Source: GCA-2862545 sp047609825 (GTDB lineage Bacteria; Myxococcota_A; UBA796; GCA-2862545). Taken from it: a DNA stretch of 64,000 nucleotides. The notes beneath the pieces were generated by a model that did not search any database, was not told the origin of the DNA, and saw only the letters and a list, made by a program, of their open reading frames with translations. The DNA lies in assembly GCA_047609825.1 (NCBI GenBank), contig JBLFXJ010000002.1, forward strand, positions 7,382 to 71,381, written 5' to 3'. Positions 52,288 to 61,144 of the stretch are shown in pieces (the first letter of the stretch is position 1; each line of letters starts with the position of its first letter). Both the position numbers and the translations under genes were made by a program.

Positions 52288-53052
52288 CTAGTGAGCGGGG
52301 TCATGATCGTGGTCGTGGTGTGGCACCGACAGACTGATGTAGACCGTAGTGAGCAGGCTGAAGATGAACGCCTGGATCGTGGACACGAGGACGGCCAGCG
52401 CCAGGAGCGCGACCGGCAGCAGCAACGGCATCAGGCCGCTCATGATCGTGAACACCATGTGGTCGCCGAACATGTTGCCGGTGAGCCGAATGGTGAGCGA
52501 GAACGGCCGGATGAACAGCGACAGGACCTCGATGGGGAACAGCAATGGGCCGAGCCAAAGCACAGGACCCCAGAGGTGCTTCACGTAGCCGCCAGGATCC
52601 CTGGACAGGCCGACGAAGTTGAACACCAGGAAGGCGACCGTCGCCATACCGGCGTTGGTGTTGATGTTCTCGGTCGGCGGCAGAAATCCGGGAAAGATCC
52701 CCATGATGTTGCACGTAAAGATGTACAGGAAAATCCCGACGATCAGCGGGAAGAACGCTTTCACGTCCGCCGCCGAGAGCAGATCGCCCATCAGGCCACG
52801 AAGGCCATCGACGAGCAGCTCGCCAATCGTCAGGGCGCTGAGCCCCTCCGGCGGGAAGTACCGCTCCACATCCGACCGCGCCTTGGCGCGCTCGAGACCC
52901 ATGCGGCCGAGCACGGCGAAGCCGATGAGCAGCAGGCAGGCGAGCCCGGTGTGCAAGTAGACGTAGCTGTGATCGAGACCAGCGCCGGCGAGCAGGCTGT
53001 CTTCGTCGACCGCAGGGATCAGATGGAACCAGGTGAACCCGGACGCGATCAT
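52288..53052 (-). CDS. atpB: ATP synthase F0 subunit a
   Basis: Subunit a forms the half-channels beside the c-ring. The 254-residue protein has about six membrane segments and the essential Arg in LFIRPFSLTIRLTGNMFGDH near 180-199. NLMGIFPG-like sequence (NIMGIFPGFLPPTENIN, near 112-128) marks the conserved helix. A His/Asp-rich tail (PHHDHDHDPAH) may bind metal. The start overlaps the stop of the upstream gene as ATGA. The gene lies between the AtpI-like gene and atpE. The other ATP synthase genes (b, delta, alpha, gamma, beta, epsilon) are not in this window. Confidence 0.93.
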   Translation of the reverse strand: MIASGFTWFHLIPAVDEDSLLAGAGLDHSYVYLHTGLACLLLIGFAVLGRMGLERAKARSDVERYFPPEGLSALTIGELLVDGLRGLMGDLLSAADVKAFFPLIVGIFLYIFTCNIMGIFPGFLPPTENINTNAGMATVAFLVFNFVGLSRDPGGYVKHLWGPVLWLGPLLFPIEVLSLFIRPFSLTIRLTGNMFGDHMVFTIMSGLMPLLLPVALLALAVLVSTIQAFIFSLLTTVYISLSVPHHDHDHDPAH

Positions 53053-53438
53053 CGGGACTCCATGGCGAGGTGCTCGGGCCACTCCGGCGGGCGGATGGCG
53101 AGCGTGATGCCGGTGGTGGCCACGCCGAAGAACATCGCGCTCATGCCCACAGCCACAGCCTCCGGCGAGAGCAGGACCAAGGCGAGTGCGACGATGGACG
53201 CCGTGAGTACGATCTTGCCGGACAGGAACGCGCCCCAGAGACCCCCGCCTTCACCGGCAGCGAGGCTGGTAAGGAATCGGGAGCTGGCGTGGGTGAACAG
53301 CGCGAGGTTGCCGACCGTTGCAGCGGCCACGAGGGCGACCTGAGCCCCGAACCCGAGCCCACCGATCACGCCGCCGCCAATGGCGATCAGGATCGCCCAG
53401 GCTGCGGTGTCACGGAGGATTCGACGGGTCTGGGTCAT
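53049..53438 (-). CDS. ATP synthase subunit I-like membrane protein
   Basis: The 129-residue protein has four membrane segments (about 13-33, 36-53, 70-88, 96-112) and no catalytic motif. By position (before atpB) and hydrophobic layout it is an AtpI-type protein, thought to help c-ring assembly or bind metal. Sequence similarity is weak, so it is named by position. Its start overlaps the preceding AtpZ-like gene by 29 bases. Confidence 0.7.
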   Translation of the reverse strand: MTQTRRILRDTAAWAILIAIGGGVIGGLGFGAQVALVAAATVGNLALFTHASSRFLTSLAAGEGGGLWGAFLSGKIVLTASIVALALVLLSPEAVAVGMSAMFFGVATTGITLAIRPPEWPEHLAMESR

Positions 53439-53673
53439 TGTCGCTCTGCATGCGGTTGAGGCCGCGAATCAACACGAAGGTGCCGATGCCGAACCCGGCC
53501 ATCACGCCGAGCATCATCAACCAGGGAGTCGTTCCAAGCCAGTCATCGAGCCGCGCGCCTCCGAAGAGACCCGCGATCGAAGCGATGGCCATCTGTGTCA
53601 CGAGCCCCGCGGCGGGTGCTGCTCTGCGAAAGAAGTCCGGATCAAGCATCCGGTGCATCCAAGGGCGCGACAC
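53410..53673 (-). CDS. AtpZ/AtpI family small membrane protein
   Basis: The 87-residue protein has two membrane helices separated by ARLDDWLGTTPWLMMLGVMAG near 40-60, the LD-x-x-LGT-x-PW motif of the ATPase gene 1 (AtpZ) family. Such proteins, with AtpI, form a small transporter for Mg or Ca next to ATP synthase. The start is uncertain: GTG at 53673 or ATG at 53658. It is the first gene of the F0 operon. Confidence 0.75.
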   Translation of the reverse strand: MSRPWMHRMLDPDFFRRAAPAAGLVTQMAIASIAGLFGGARLDDWLGTTPWLMMLGVMAGFGIGTFVLIRGLNRMQSDNDPDPSNPP

Positions 53674-53782
53674 CTAAGGTGGGTACATGGCCGTCGCAAC
53701 CGGGCGCAACCGATGGCGGCATCCGACCGGTGAGCGAGGTACACCGCGGCAAACGCGCGATTTCAGCGGCCCTGATCACCGA

Positions 53783-55063
53783 TCACCCACCGGCGGTCGC
53801 CGACCGCGCCGCCCGGATCAGAACCTCGGCGATACGGTCGATCTGCTCGGTCGTCATGGCGGCGTTCAGGAACGCGGCTTCGTACTGGGAAGGCGGCAGG
53901 TAGACGCCCTCGGCTTGGGCTGCCCGGAAGTACCTGGCGAACGCGTCGAAGTCGCACTCGCCCACCTCGGAGAAGGACCACGGCGCGGTGGGGCGGAAGA
54001 ACACCGTGAACATCGCGCCCACCCGGTGGAGCGAGCAGCCGAACTCCGCCAGCTGGGGCCGCAGGTGGGCCTCCAGGCGATCGCCCAGCCGGTCCAGGTG
54101 GGCATACACCTCGGGTGTGAGCGCCTCGAGCGCGGCGCGGCCGGCGGCGACCGCCACCGGATTGCCCGACAGGGTGCCGGCTTGGTACACCGGCCCATCC
54201 GGCGCCAGGTGGTCCATCACGTCGGCCCGCCCGCCGAACACGGCCAACGGAAACCCGCCCCCGACGACCTTTCCATAGCAGGAGAGGTCACCCTCGACGC
54301 CGTACAGGCCTGGCGAGCAGTTCCGGTGCACCCGGAACCCCGTCATCACCTCGTCGAGGATCAGGAGCGCGCCGTGGGCGTCGCACAGCGCCCGAAGCGC
54401 CTGGAGGTAGCCAGCGCGAGGCGGGATGGTGCCCATGTTGCCGGCGACGGGCTCCAGCATCACCGCCGCGATCTCGCCGGGGTACGCCTCGAACAGCGCG
54501 CCCACGGCGTCGGCGTCGTTGAACGGGGCGAGCAGCGTGTTGCCCGCCACGACGGCCGGCACGCCTGGCGAACCCGGGTGTCCGAACGTGGCCACGCCCG
54601 AGCCAGCCTTGACCAGCATGGCATCGTGGGCGCCGTGGTAGCAGCCCTCCATCTTGATGATCCGATCGCGCCCGGTGAACCCGCGCGCCAGCCGGATCGC
54701 GTGCATCGTGGCCTCGGTGCCGCTGCTCACCGCCCGGACCTTGGCGAGTCCGGGCACGCGATCCACCACCGCCTCGGCGAACGCGACCTCGCCCGCTGTT
54801 GGCGCGCCGAAGGACGACCCCGATCGCACCGCGTCCACCGCAGCTGCGACGACCGCCGGGTGCGCATGGCCCAGGAGGAGCGCTCCCCAGCTGCCCACCA
54901 GGTCGAGGTACCGATTGCCGTCTTCGTCCTCGATCTCGGCGCCCTCACCGCGCCGGATGAACGGCGGATCGCCACCGACCGCGGCGAACGCTCGCACGGG
55001 CGAGTTCACCCCACCGGGGATCAGCTGACGAGCGCGGGCGAGCAGATCGGACGAGCGTGACAT
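53783..55063 (-). CDS. hemL: glutamate-1-semialdehyde 2,1-aminomutase
   Basis: HemL makes 5-aminolevulinate from glutamate-1-semialdehyde with PLP, so tetrapyrrole synthesis here uses the C5 pathway. The 426-residue length matches the family. It has IPGGVNSPVRAF near 15-26, SSGTEATMHAIRLAR near 121-135, the PLP Asp in LLILDEVMTGFR, and the Lys in CYGKVVGGGFPLAVFGG near 264-280, then GTLSGNPVAVAAG near 299-311. GGGAGG lies before the ATG. The 109-base gap before the atp genes separates the two units. Confidence 0.94.
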   Translation of the reverse strand: MSRSSDLLARARQLIPGGVNSPVRAFAAVGGDPPFIRRGEGAEIEDEDGNRYLDLVGSWGALLLGHAHPAVVAAAVDAVRSGSSFGAPTAGEVAFAEAVVDRVPGLAKVRAVSSGTEATMHAIRLARGFTGRDRIIKMEGCYHGAHDAMLVKAGSGVATFGHPGSPGVPAVVAGNTLLAPFNDADAVGALFEAYPGEIAAVMLEPVAGNMGTIPPRAGYLQALRALCDAHGALLILDEVMTGFRVHRNCSPGLYGVEGDLSCYGKVVGGGFPLAVFGGRADVMDHLAPDGPVYQAGTLSGNPVAVAAGRAALEALTPEVYAHLDRLGDRLEAHLRPQLAEFGCSLHRVGAMFTVFFRPTAPWSFSEVGECDFDAFARYFRAAQAEGVYLPPSQYEAAFLNAAMTTEQIDRIAEVLIRAARSATAGG

Positions 55064-55147
55064 GGAGCCTCCCGGCGCGCGGGTAACTGATTGCTACCCT
55101 GGCCGGTCCGGTACCAAGACTGGGTGGACGGCCTCAGCCGACCAGGC

Positions 55148-55912
55148 TCACAGACCCCCCGCCTCCGACAACCGGCGCAGGCCGTCCGATCGGACCGCCC
55201 GAACGGCATCGGGGAGCTCCGGCGCGTCGAGCATCACGAGCGCTTCGTCGAGATCGCCCAGTCGCTCCAGGCACACGGCCGAGCCGAGCCGTGCGACCGC
55301 CTCGACCTCCGAGGACGGGCCATGGGCCAAGCTGTCGTCGAACAGACGGAGGGCCTCGTGGGGCCTGCCCGACGCCAACGCGATCCGGGCGCGACCCAGG
55401 TTGGCGCGCGATCGCTCACGCGGATACTGACGGGAAATCCTCGTGAATTCAGCGTCTGCGGCGTCGGGGAGACCCCGCTCGAGCAGGACCTCCGCGCGTT
55501 CGAGCAGCCAGCTCGGTGCGTCCCGGTGCCGGGGCGCTTCGTCGACCGCACGTTCCCAGGTGGACGCCGCCAGCTCGTTGGCGCTGCGCCTGCGCTGGAG
55601 GTCGGCCAGCGCGGCCAGGATCTTCGCACGGCTCCGCCGAAGCACCTCGCCACCCAGCCGCTCCACCAGGAGCGCCTCGGCCAGTTCGAGATCGTCCAGA
55701 TCCGCTCTGGCGACCACATTGGCCCGCCTCCACGCCGCCTGGCGGGTAGGCGCATCCAGCGTGACACGCGCCACCAGGCGGTACCACGCCACCGCGGCAC
55801 GAGGCTGACCGTGGGCGGCCAGCACATCGCCGTGACCGAGCGACCACGGCGTGCCCGGAACGAGCAGCACGAACAGCGCCGCGAGTCCCAGGCCGGCCGC
55901 CGCAGCCCTCAC
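55148..55912 (-). CDS. membrane-anchored TPR-repeat protein
   Basis: The 254-residue protein has an N-terminal hydrophobic helix (about 4-21) and then helical pairs of TPR type with Ala/Leu-rich spacing (HGDVLAAHGQPRAAVAWYRL, LLERGLPDAADAEFTRIS, LASGRPHEALRLFDDSL). Such proteins usually act as scaffolds. The GTG start overlaps the gyrA stop as GTGA, so it is translated after gyrA. A functional link with gyrase is unproven. Arg-rich stretches are frequent. Confidence 0.72.
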   Translation of the reverse strand: MRAAAAGLGLAALFVLLVPGTPWSLGHGDVLAAHGQPRAAVAWYRLVARVTLDAPTRQAAWRRANVVARADLDDLELAEALLVERLGGEVLRRSRAKILAALADLQRRRSANELAASTWERAVDEAPRHRDAPSWLLERAEVLLERGLPDAADAEFTRISRQYPRERSRANLGRARIALASGRPHEALRLFDDSLAHGPSSEVEAVARLGSAVCLERLGDLDEALVMLDAPELPDAVRAVRSDGLRRLSEAGGL

Positions 55913-58491
55913 TCCTCGTCGCCCTCGTCGTCATCCGACTCGGTGTACCGGGCCATGTCCACGATGCGTTCGCCGTCGCCGAGGCGCATCAGGCGCACGC
56001 CCTTGGTGACGCGACCGTACTGGCTCACGGATGCGGCTTCGATGCGGATCACGCGGCCCGTGTCGGTGACAAGCATCAGCTCGTCCTCGGGGCCCACTGG
56101 CACGGCACCGACCACCCCGCCGGTGTCGTCACCGACGCGGAACGAGAGGAGCCCCTTGCCGTTGCGCTTCTGCGCCCGGTACTTGTGGAACCGGGTGCGC
56201 TTTCCAAACCCGAGCTCGGTGACGGTGAGCAGGCTCACCTCGTCTACCACCAGCTCCCCGTCCTCCGCATCGTCTTCAGAATCGTCCTCGACCTCGTCGA
56301 CCTCGTCGACATCATCATCGTCGTCGTCGAGATCGTCATCGAGGGTGGGCGTCTCCCAGGCCGGGAGCAGGACCGCATCGACCACCAGGTCGTCGCCCTC
56401 GAGCTTGATGCCACGGTTACCTCGCGCCGAACGCCCATACTCGGGCACATCGTCCCACGGGAAGCGGATACACTGGCCGTTCGAGGAGAGCAGCATCACC
56501 GAGCACAGCTCGCCGGACTGCACCAACTTCACCACCACCAGGGTGTCATCATCAGCGACCCCGGCCGCGATCATCCCGCCTGCCCGGAGGTTGCGGAACG
56601 CGGTGAGCGGAGTGCGCTTCACCAGACCACTGCTGCTGACGAACAACAGGTCGGGAGCGGGCTCGCCTTCGGCGACTTCGAGCGCGCGCACGCTCACCAC
56701 CGCCGTGACCCGATCGCCATCCTCGACGGGCACGAGGTTGATGATCGGGCGCCCCCGGGCATCGCGGCCCGCCTGGGGCACCTCATACACATTGAGGGGG
56801 AAGACCTTGCCTGATCGCGTGAACACCAGCAGCAGGCTGTGGGTGTTTGCGATGAACAGGGAGGTGACGAAGTCTTCAGCGCGGGTGTTCATGCCGCGCT
56901 TGCCCATGCCGCCCCGGTGCTGCTGGCGCCACTCGTCGGGGCTGCAGCGCTTGATGTACCCGAGGTGGGACAGGGTGACGACCTGGTCTTCTTCGGCCAC
57001 GAGGTCGTGCATGGTGAGTTCGCCACGCGCATCCACGATGCGGGTGCGGCGCTCATCGCCGTAGGTCTCACGAATCTCGAGCAGCTCGCCCTTCACCACA
57101 CCCATGAGCAGGGACTCATCGGCGAGGATGGCCGACAGGGCGGCGATGCGGGTGAGCAGCTCGGCGTACTCCTCTTCGATCTTCTGCCGCTCCAAGCCGG
57201 TGAGGCGCTGCAGCCGCAGGTCGAGGATGGCCTGAGCCTGCACCTCGGTGAGCCCGAACCGGTCGCACAACCGCACCCGCGCTTCCGACGCCGAGGGGCT
57301 CGCCCGGATGAGCGCGATCACCTCATCGATGTGGTCGAGGGCGATGCGGTAGCCCTCGAGGATGTGGGCGCGCTCGCGAGCCTTGCGGAGCTCGTACCGG
57401 GTGCGTAGCAGCACCACCTCGCGACGGTGCGCGATGTAGTGCTGCATCATCTCGCGGAGGGAGAGTATGCGCGGACGGTTGTTCACGATCGAGAGCAAGA
57501 TCACGCCGAAGGTCGACTGGAGCGCGGTGCTCTTGTACAGGTGGTTGAGCACCACCTCCTCGAATGCGTCCTGCTTGAGCTCGATGACGATCCGCATGCC
57601 GGTGCGGTCGGATTCATCACGCAGGGCGTGAATGCCCTCGAGCTTGCGATCCTTGACCAGGTCGGCGACCTGCTCGATGAGCCTGGCCTTGTTCACCTGG
57701 TACGGGATCTCGTCGATCACGATCGCGCGGCGACCGTTGACCTCCTCGAAGTCCGCGTTGCCGCGCACTACCACCCGGCCGCGGCCGGTGGCGTAGGCAT
57801 CGCGGATGCCAGCGCGACCGTAGATGGTGCCGGCCGTGGGGAAGTCGGGGCCCGGCACGATCTCGAGGAGCTCCTCGAAGGTGACCTCTGGGCGCTCGAT
57901 CACCGTGATGCAGGCGTTGACGATCTCGACCAGGTTGTGCGGCGGGATCTTGGTGGCCATGCCGACCGCGATGCCGTCGGCGCCGTTCACCAGCAGGTTC
58001 GGGAACCGCGACGGGAGCACGACCGGCTCTTCGGTCTGGCCGTCGAAGTTCGGCGTGAACCCCACCGTCTCCTTGTCGATATCGATCAGGAGCTCTTCGG
58101 CGAGCTTGGTCATCCGGCACTCGGTGTACCGGTAGGCGGCTGCGGGATCGCCATCCACGCTGCCGAAGTTGCCCTGGCCATCGACCAACGGGTACCGCAG
58201 GTTCCACGGCTGGGCCATACGCACCAGGGCATCGTAGACCGCGGAATCTCCGTGCGGATGGTACTTCTTGAGCACCTCACCGACGACGCCAGCGCACTTG
58301 GAGTACTTCTTGTTGTGCTGCAGGCCCTCGCGGTGCATCGCGTACAGGATGCGGCGGTGCACTGGCTTGAGGCCGTCGCGCACATCGGGCAGGGCGCGTC
58401 CGATGATGACGGACATGGAGTAGTCCATGTACGAGTTCCGCATCTCGTCTTGGATGCGGATCGGAACGATGTGCTTCGCGATGGGGTCCAT
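55909..58491 (-). CDS. gyrA: DNA gyrase subunit A
   Basis: GyrA cuts and rejoins DNA for supercoiling. The 860-residue protein has Arg121-Tyr122 in AAAYRYTE, with the catalytic Tyr at the same number as in E. coli. The quinolone region is HPHGDSAVYDALVRMAQPW with Ser83 and Asp87, a sensitive-type sequence. The GyrA box is QHRGGMG near 521-527 instead of QRRGGKG. The C-terminal domain contains an unusual acidic insert (about 715-748, mostly Asp/Glu) between blades. GAGG precedes the ATG. gyrB lies 3.6 kb away with capA and two ArsA genes between. Confidence 0.96.
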   Translation of the reverse strand: MDPIAKHIVPIRIQDEMRNSYMDYSMSVIIGRALPDVRDGLKPVHRRILYAMHREGLQHNKKYSKCAGVVGEVLKKYHPHGDSAVYDALVRMAQPWNLRYPLVDGQGNFGSVDGDPAAAYRYTECRMTKLAEELLIDIDKETVGFTPNFDGQTEEPVVLPSRFPNLLVNGADGIAVGMATKIPPHNLVEIVNACITVIERPEVTFEELLEIVPGPDFPTAGTIYGRAGIRDAYATGRGRVVVRGNADFEEVNGRRAIVIDEIPYQVNKARLIEQVADLVKDRKLEGIHALRDESDRTGMRIVIELKQDAFEEVVLNHLYKSTALQSTFGVILLSIVNNRPRILSLREMMQHYIAHRREVVLLRTRYELRKARERAHILEGYRIALDHIDEVIALIRASPSASEARVRLCDRFGLTEVQAQAILDLRLQRLTGLERQKIEEEYAELLTRIAALSAILADESLLMGVVKGELLEIRETYGDERRTRIVDARGELTMHDLVAEEDQVVTLSHLGYIKRCSPDEWRQQHRGGMGKRGMNTRAEDFVTSLFIANTHSLLLVFTRSGKVFPLNVYEVPQAGRDARGRPIINLVPVEDGDRVTAVVSVRALEVAEGEPAPDLLFVSSSGLVKRTPLTAFRNLRAGGMIAAGVADDDTLVVVKLVQSGELCSVMLLSSNGQCIRFPWDDVPEYGRSARGNRGIKLEGDDLVVDAVLLPAWETPTLDDDLDDDDDDVDEVDEVEDDSEDDAEDGELVVDEVSLLTVTELGFGKRTRFHKYRAQKRNGKGLLSFRVGDDTGGVVGAVPVGPEDELMLVTDTGRVIRIEAASVSQYGRVTKGVRLMRLGDGERIVDMARYTESDDDEGDEE

Positions 58492-58608
58492 GAGCCTCGC
58501 CGGGTGGGGGGACCGGTCTGTGATGACCGGGCCAGCACAGCGGCTTAACCTGTCCCGATCGGTCGGTACAGCCCAAGCTCACCGCTCGACAGATCCGGGG
58601 AGAGGCTA

Positions 58609-59940
58609 ATGATGAGCGTGTGGCTGTTCACGGTGGTTGCACTCGCGACCCCAGAGGCCGACCTCACGGCTGGGATGGCGGCCCAGCGGGCCGGAGACGC
58701 CGCTGCGGCGGTCGTCCACTATGAGTCCTGCCTCGCCGTGGTGCCCGCCCATGTGGCCTGCCACTGGGAGCTGGGCTGGAGCCTGTGGACCCTCGGTCAA
58801 TGGGCCGACGTGGTGAAGCACTGGCAGCGCGTCGCGGAGCTCGAACCCTCCCATCCGGAGGTTGGCAAGCACCTGCCCACCGCCGAGGGCCACCTGGCAT
58901 CGATGACGCTCGCCCGGTCTGTCGCAGCCGGTGCCCCTACGACCCTGCGTCCGCCCCTACCGGAAGGCCGCACACTCAGGCTCCGGGCCGCTGGCGACAT
59001 CATGCTGGGCACGGACTTCCCGCACCCCACCGACTACTTGCCGCCCGAGGACGGGGCCCAGCTGCTCGCCGGGGTCACCCCATGGCTCTCCGACGCCGAC
59101 GTGACGTTCGGGAACCTCGAGGGGCCGCTGTGCGACGGGGGCAGCACCCACAAGTGCGGCGAAGACGCCACCGCCTGCTACGCGTTTCGCTCACCGACCC
59201 GCTACGCCGACCACCTGAAGGCCGCCGGGTTCGACATGCTCTCCACGGCGAACAACCACGCCGAGGACTTCGGCGTGGAGTGCCGCATCGCCACCGAGCA
59301 GGCGCTGGCCGAGCGGGGCTTGGCCGCGTCGGGCCGACCGGGCACGATCGCGACCGTCGAGGTGGACGGCGCCAGCATCGGGATGATCGGGTTCCACACC
59401 AACCGCAACTCCCACTACGTCAACGACCACGAGACCGCTGCCGCCCTGGTGCGGGCGGTCGCCGCGCAGCATGACTGGGTGGTGGTGTCGTTCCACGGCG
59501 GCGCCGAGGGGAGCAAGGCGCTGCATGTACCGGACGGCGCCGAGACCTTCTACGGTGAGAACCGAGGTCATCTGCGGGCGTTCGCCCGAGCCGTGATCGG
59601 GGCGGGTGCCGATATCGTGCTCGGCCATGGCCCCCACGTGCCCCGCGGGATGGAGATCATCGACGGCCACTTAGTGGCGTATAGCCTCGGCAATTTCGCT
59701 ACCTATGGCCGGTTCGGGCTCTCGGGTCACCTGTCCACGAGCCTGGTGCTCGAGGCCGTGCTCGACGCTGACGGGCGGCTCGTTCGGGGCCAGATCCTCC
59801 CGGTGAGACTGCTGGGCAAGGGTGTGCCAATGCCCGACGACGCCGGAACCGCGACTGATCTCGTGCGCCAGCTGTCATCCGAGGACTTTCCGACCACATC
59901 CCCGGTGATCGCCCTGGACGGCACCCTCGCACCCCGGTGA
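58609..59940 (+). CDS. CapA/PgsA-like (poly-gamma-glutamate or capsule) protein with N-terminal TPR-like part
   Basis: The 443-residue protein has a short signal peptide (about 1-15), a TPR-like region (about 18-100, with HYESCLAVVPAHVACHWELG) and a CapA domain (about 122-400). The CapA domain carries LRAAGDIMLGTDFP, GNLEGPLCDGG, STANNHAEDFG, VVVSFHGGAEG and IVLGHGPHVPRG followed by AYSLGNF. This metallophosphatase-like fold occurs in PgsA/CapA proteins of capsule synthesis; substrates are often unknown. No other cap or pgs genes are adjacent. ATG at 58609 is chosen; the TAATGATG context offers a second ATG in tandem. Confidence 0.83.
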   Translation: MMSVWLFTVVALATPEADLTAGMAAQRAGDAAAAVVHYESCLAVVPAHVACHWELGWSLWTLGQWADVVKHWQRVAELEPSHPEVGKHLPTAEGHLASMTLARSVAAGAPTTLRPPLPEGRTLRLRAAGDIMLGTDFPHPTDYLPPEDGAQLLAGVTPWLSDADVTFGNLEGPLCDGGSTHKCGEDATACYAFRSPTRYADHLKAAGFDMLSTANNHAEDFGVECRIATEQALAERGLAASGRPGTIATVEVDGASIGMIGFHTNRNSHYVNDHETAAALVRAVAAQHDWVVVSFHGGAEGSKALHVPDGAETFYGENRGHLRAFARAVIGAGADIVLGHGPHVPRGMEIIDGHLVAYSLGNFATYGRFGLSGHLSTSLVLEAVLDADGRLVRGQILPVRLLGKGVPMPDDAGTATDLVRQLSSEDFPTTSPVIALDGTLAPR

Positions 59941-59966
59941 TCCACCTGGCAACGTTCGCGAAAGCA

Positions 59967-59986
59967 CGGTCTAGAGCGGTCTAGAG
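59967..59986. repeat. 10-bp tandem duplication
   Basis: CGGTCTAGAG occurs twice in tandem, spanning the stop codon of the minus-strand ArsA gene. It may be chance or a small duplication. Confidence 0.4.
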
Positions 59987-61144
59987 CGAGCCTGCGGGCT
60001 GGAACAGGTGCTCGCCGACCAGGTTCAGCGCAGCCAGGTCGTGCACATTGCCGTCGAGCCGCGGTATCTCCTGGTAGAAGCCGCCGCCGGAGGCCGCCTT
60101 GCGCACGCGGTCGATCATCGCGGCCTCGGCCTGCGCCAGGGCGTGCAGCCGCCGGTGGGCCATGCCGAGACGGGCGAGCACACGGGCGAGCACCTGCGGT
60201 TCGACATCGCCCAGCTCCGACACCGCGTCCGCCAGCATCCGCCGGGCATCGTGGCTGGTGCCTTCGCAAGCGTGCACCTGGTTCACCACCACCCCTCCTC
60301 GGGGCAGGTCGCGCTCCCGCAGCTCCTGCTGGAAGAACACCGCCACGTCCAAGCTGGACTCAGAGGGCGCGCACACCGTGACGAACTGCGTGGACGGGTC
60401 GCGGAACAGCTTCACCACCGCGTCATGACGCTCGACGAAGCCCGTGTACAGGCCCTGAAAGTCCTTGAAGAACTCGGCCAGATCGTCGAGGAAATCGCGT
60501 CCGAACACGTAGCCGAGGAGCCGGAACACCACCGCGGAGGTGCCGAGCATCAGGCGCTGACCGAACACCCGTGAGGCGTCATAAGGCTGGAGAAACCAGC
60601 GCAGCACGCGCTCATCGAGGAAGTTGATCAGCCGGCCGGGGCTCTCGAGGAAGTCGAGCGCGTTCTTCACCGGCGGGGTGTCGAGCACCACCATGTCGTA
60701 GGCACCCGACCCGACGATGTCGTACAGCGTCTCGGTGGCCATGTAGTCCTGGCTGCCGGCGAATGTGTTCGCCATGTGCCGGTAGATGTGGTTGTCGAGG
60801 ATGCGTCGCCGAGCCTCATCGGTGGGCGCGATGCGCTCGATCAGGCCGTCGAAGGTGCTGCGGGAGTCCAGCATCATCGCCCACAGCTCGCCGGACGCAT
60901 CCGGGATGCCCGACAGGTCGATCCGCCGCGCCTCGTTGCCGAACTCCGACAGCCCGAGGCTGTTCGCCAGCCGCCGCGCCGGATCGATGGTGAGCACCAT
61001 CACCCGCCGACCCATCACGGCGGCCCGGAGCCCGAGCGCCGCCGCGGTGGTGGTCTTGCCCACGCCACCGGCGCCGACACACACCACGAGCCGCGTGGTC
61101 TCCAGCCAGGCCTCGAGATCGCGGCCCTCTCCGACTACGTCCAC
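59981..61144 (-). CDS. ArsA/GET3-like ATPase
   Basis: The 387-residue protein has a deviant Walker A (GAGGVGKTT, 24-32) of the ArsA/Get3 class, VMVLTIDPARRLANSLGL near 49-66 (Switch-like) and VVLDTPPVKNALDFL near 152-166. It lacks the second half of true ArsA and the Cys ligands for arsenite, so arsenite extrusion is unlikely. Tandem ArsA-like pairs of unknown role are known in several phyla. The GTG start overlaps the end of the preceding ArsA-like gene by 10 bases; the two proteins may form a heterodimer. Confidence 0.82.
   Translation of the reverse strand: MDVVGEGRDLEAWLETTRLVVCVGAGGVGKTTTAAALGLRAAVMGRRVMVLTIDPARRLANSLGLSEFGNEARRIDLSGIPDASGELWAMMLDSRSTFDGLIERIAPTDEARRRILDNHIYRHMANTFAGSQDYMATETLYDIVGSGAYDMVVLDTPPVKNALDFLESPGRLINFLDERVLRWFLQPYDASRVFGQRLMLGTSAVVFRLLGYVFGRDFLDDLAEFFKDFQGLYTGFVERHDAVVKLFRDPSTQFVTVCAPSESSLDVAVFFQQELRERDLPRGGVVVNQVHACEGTSHDARRMLADAVSELGDVEPQVLARVLARLGMAHRRLHALAQAEAAMIDRVRKAASGGGFYQEIPRLDGNVHDLAALNLVGEHLFQPAGSL

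Noticed and set aside
59981..61144. Arsenite efflux ATPase ArsA
   Set aside because: The single-domain length, lack of Cys ligands and absence of other ars genes do not support arsenic resistance.
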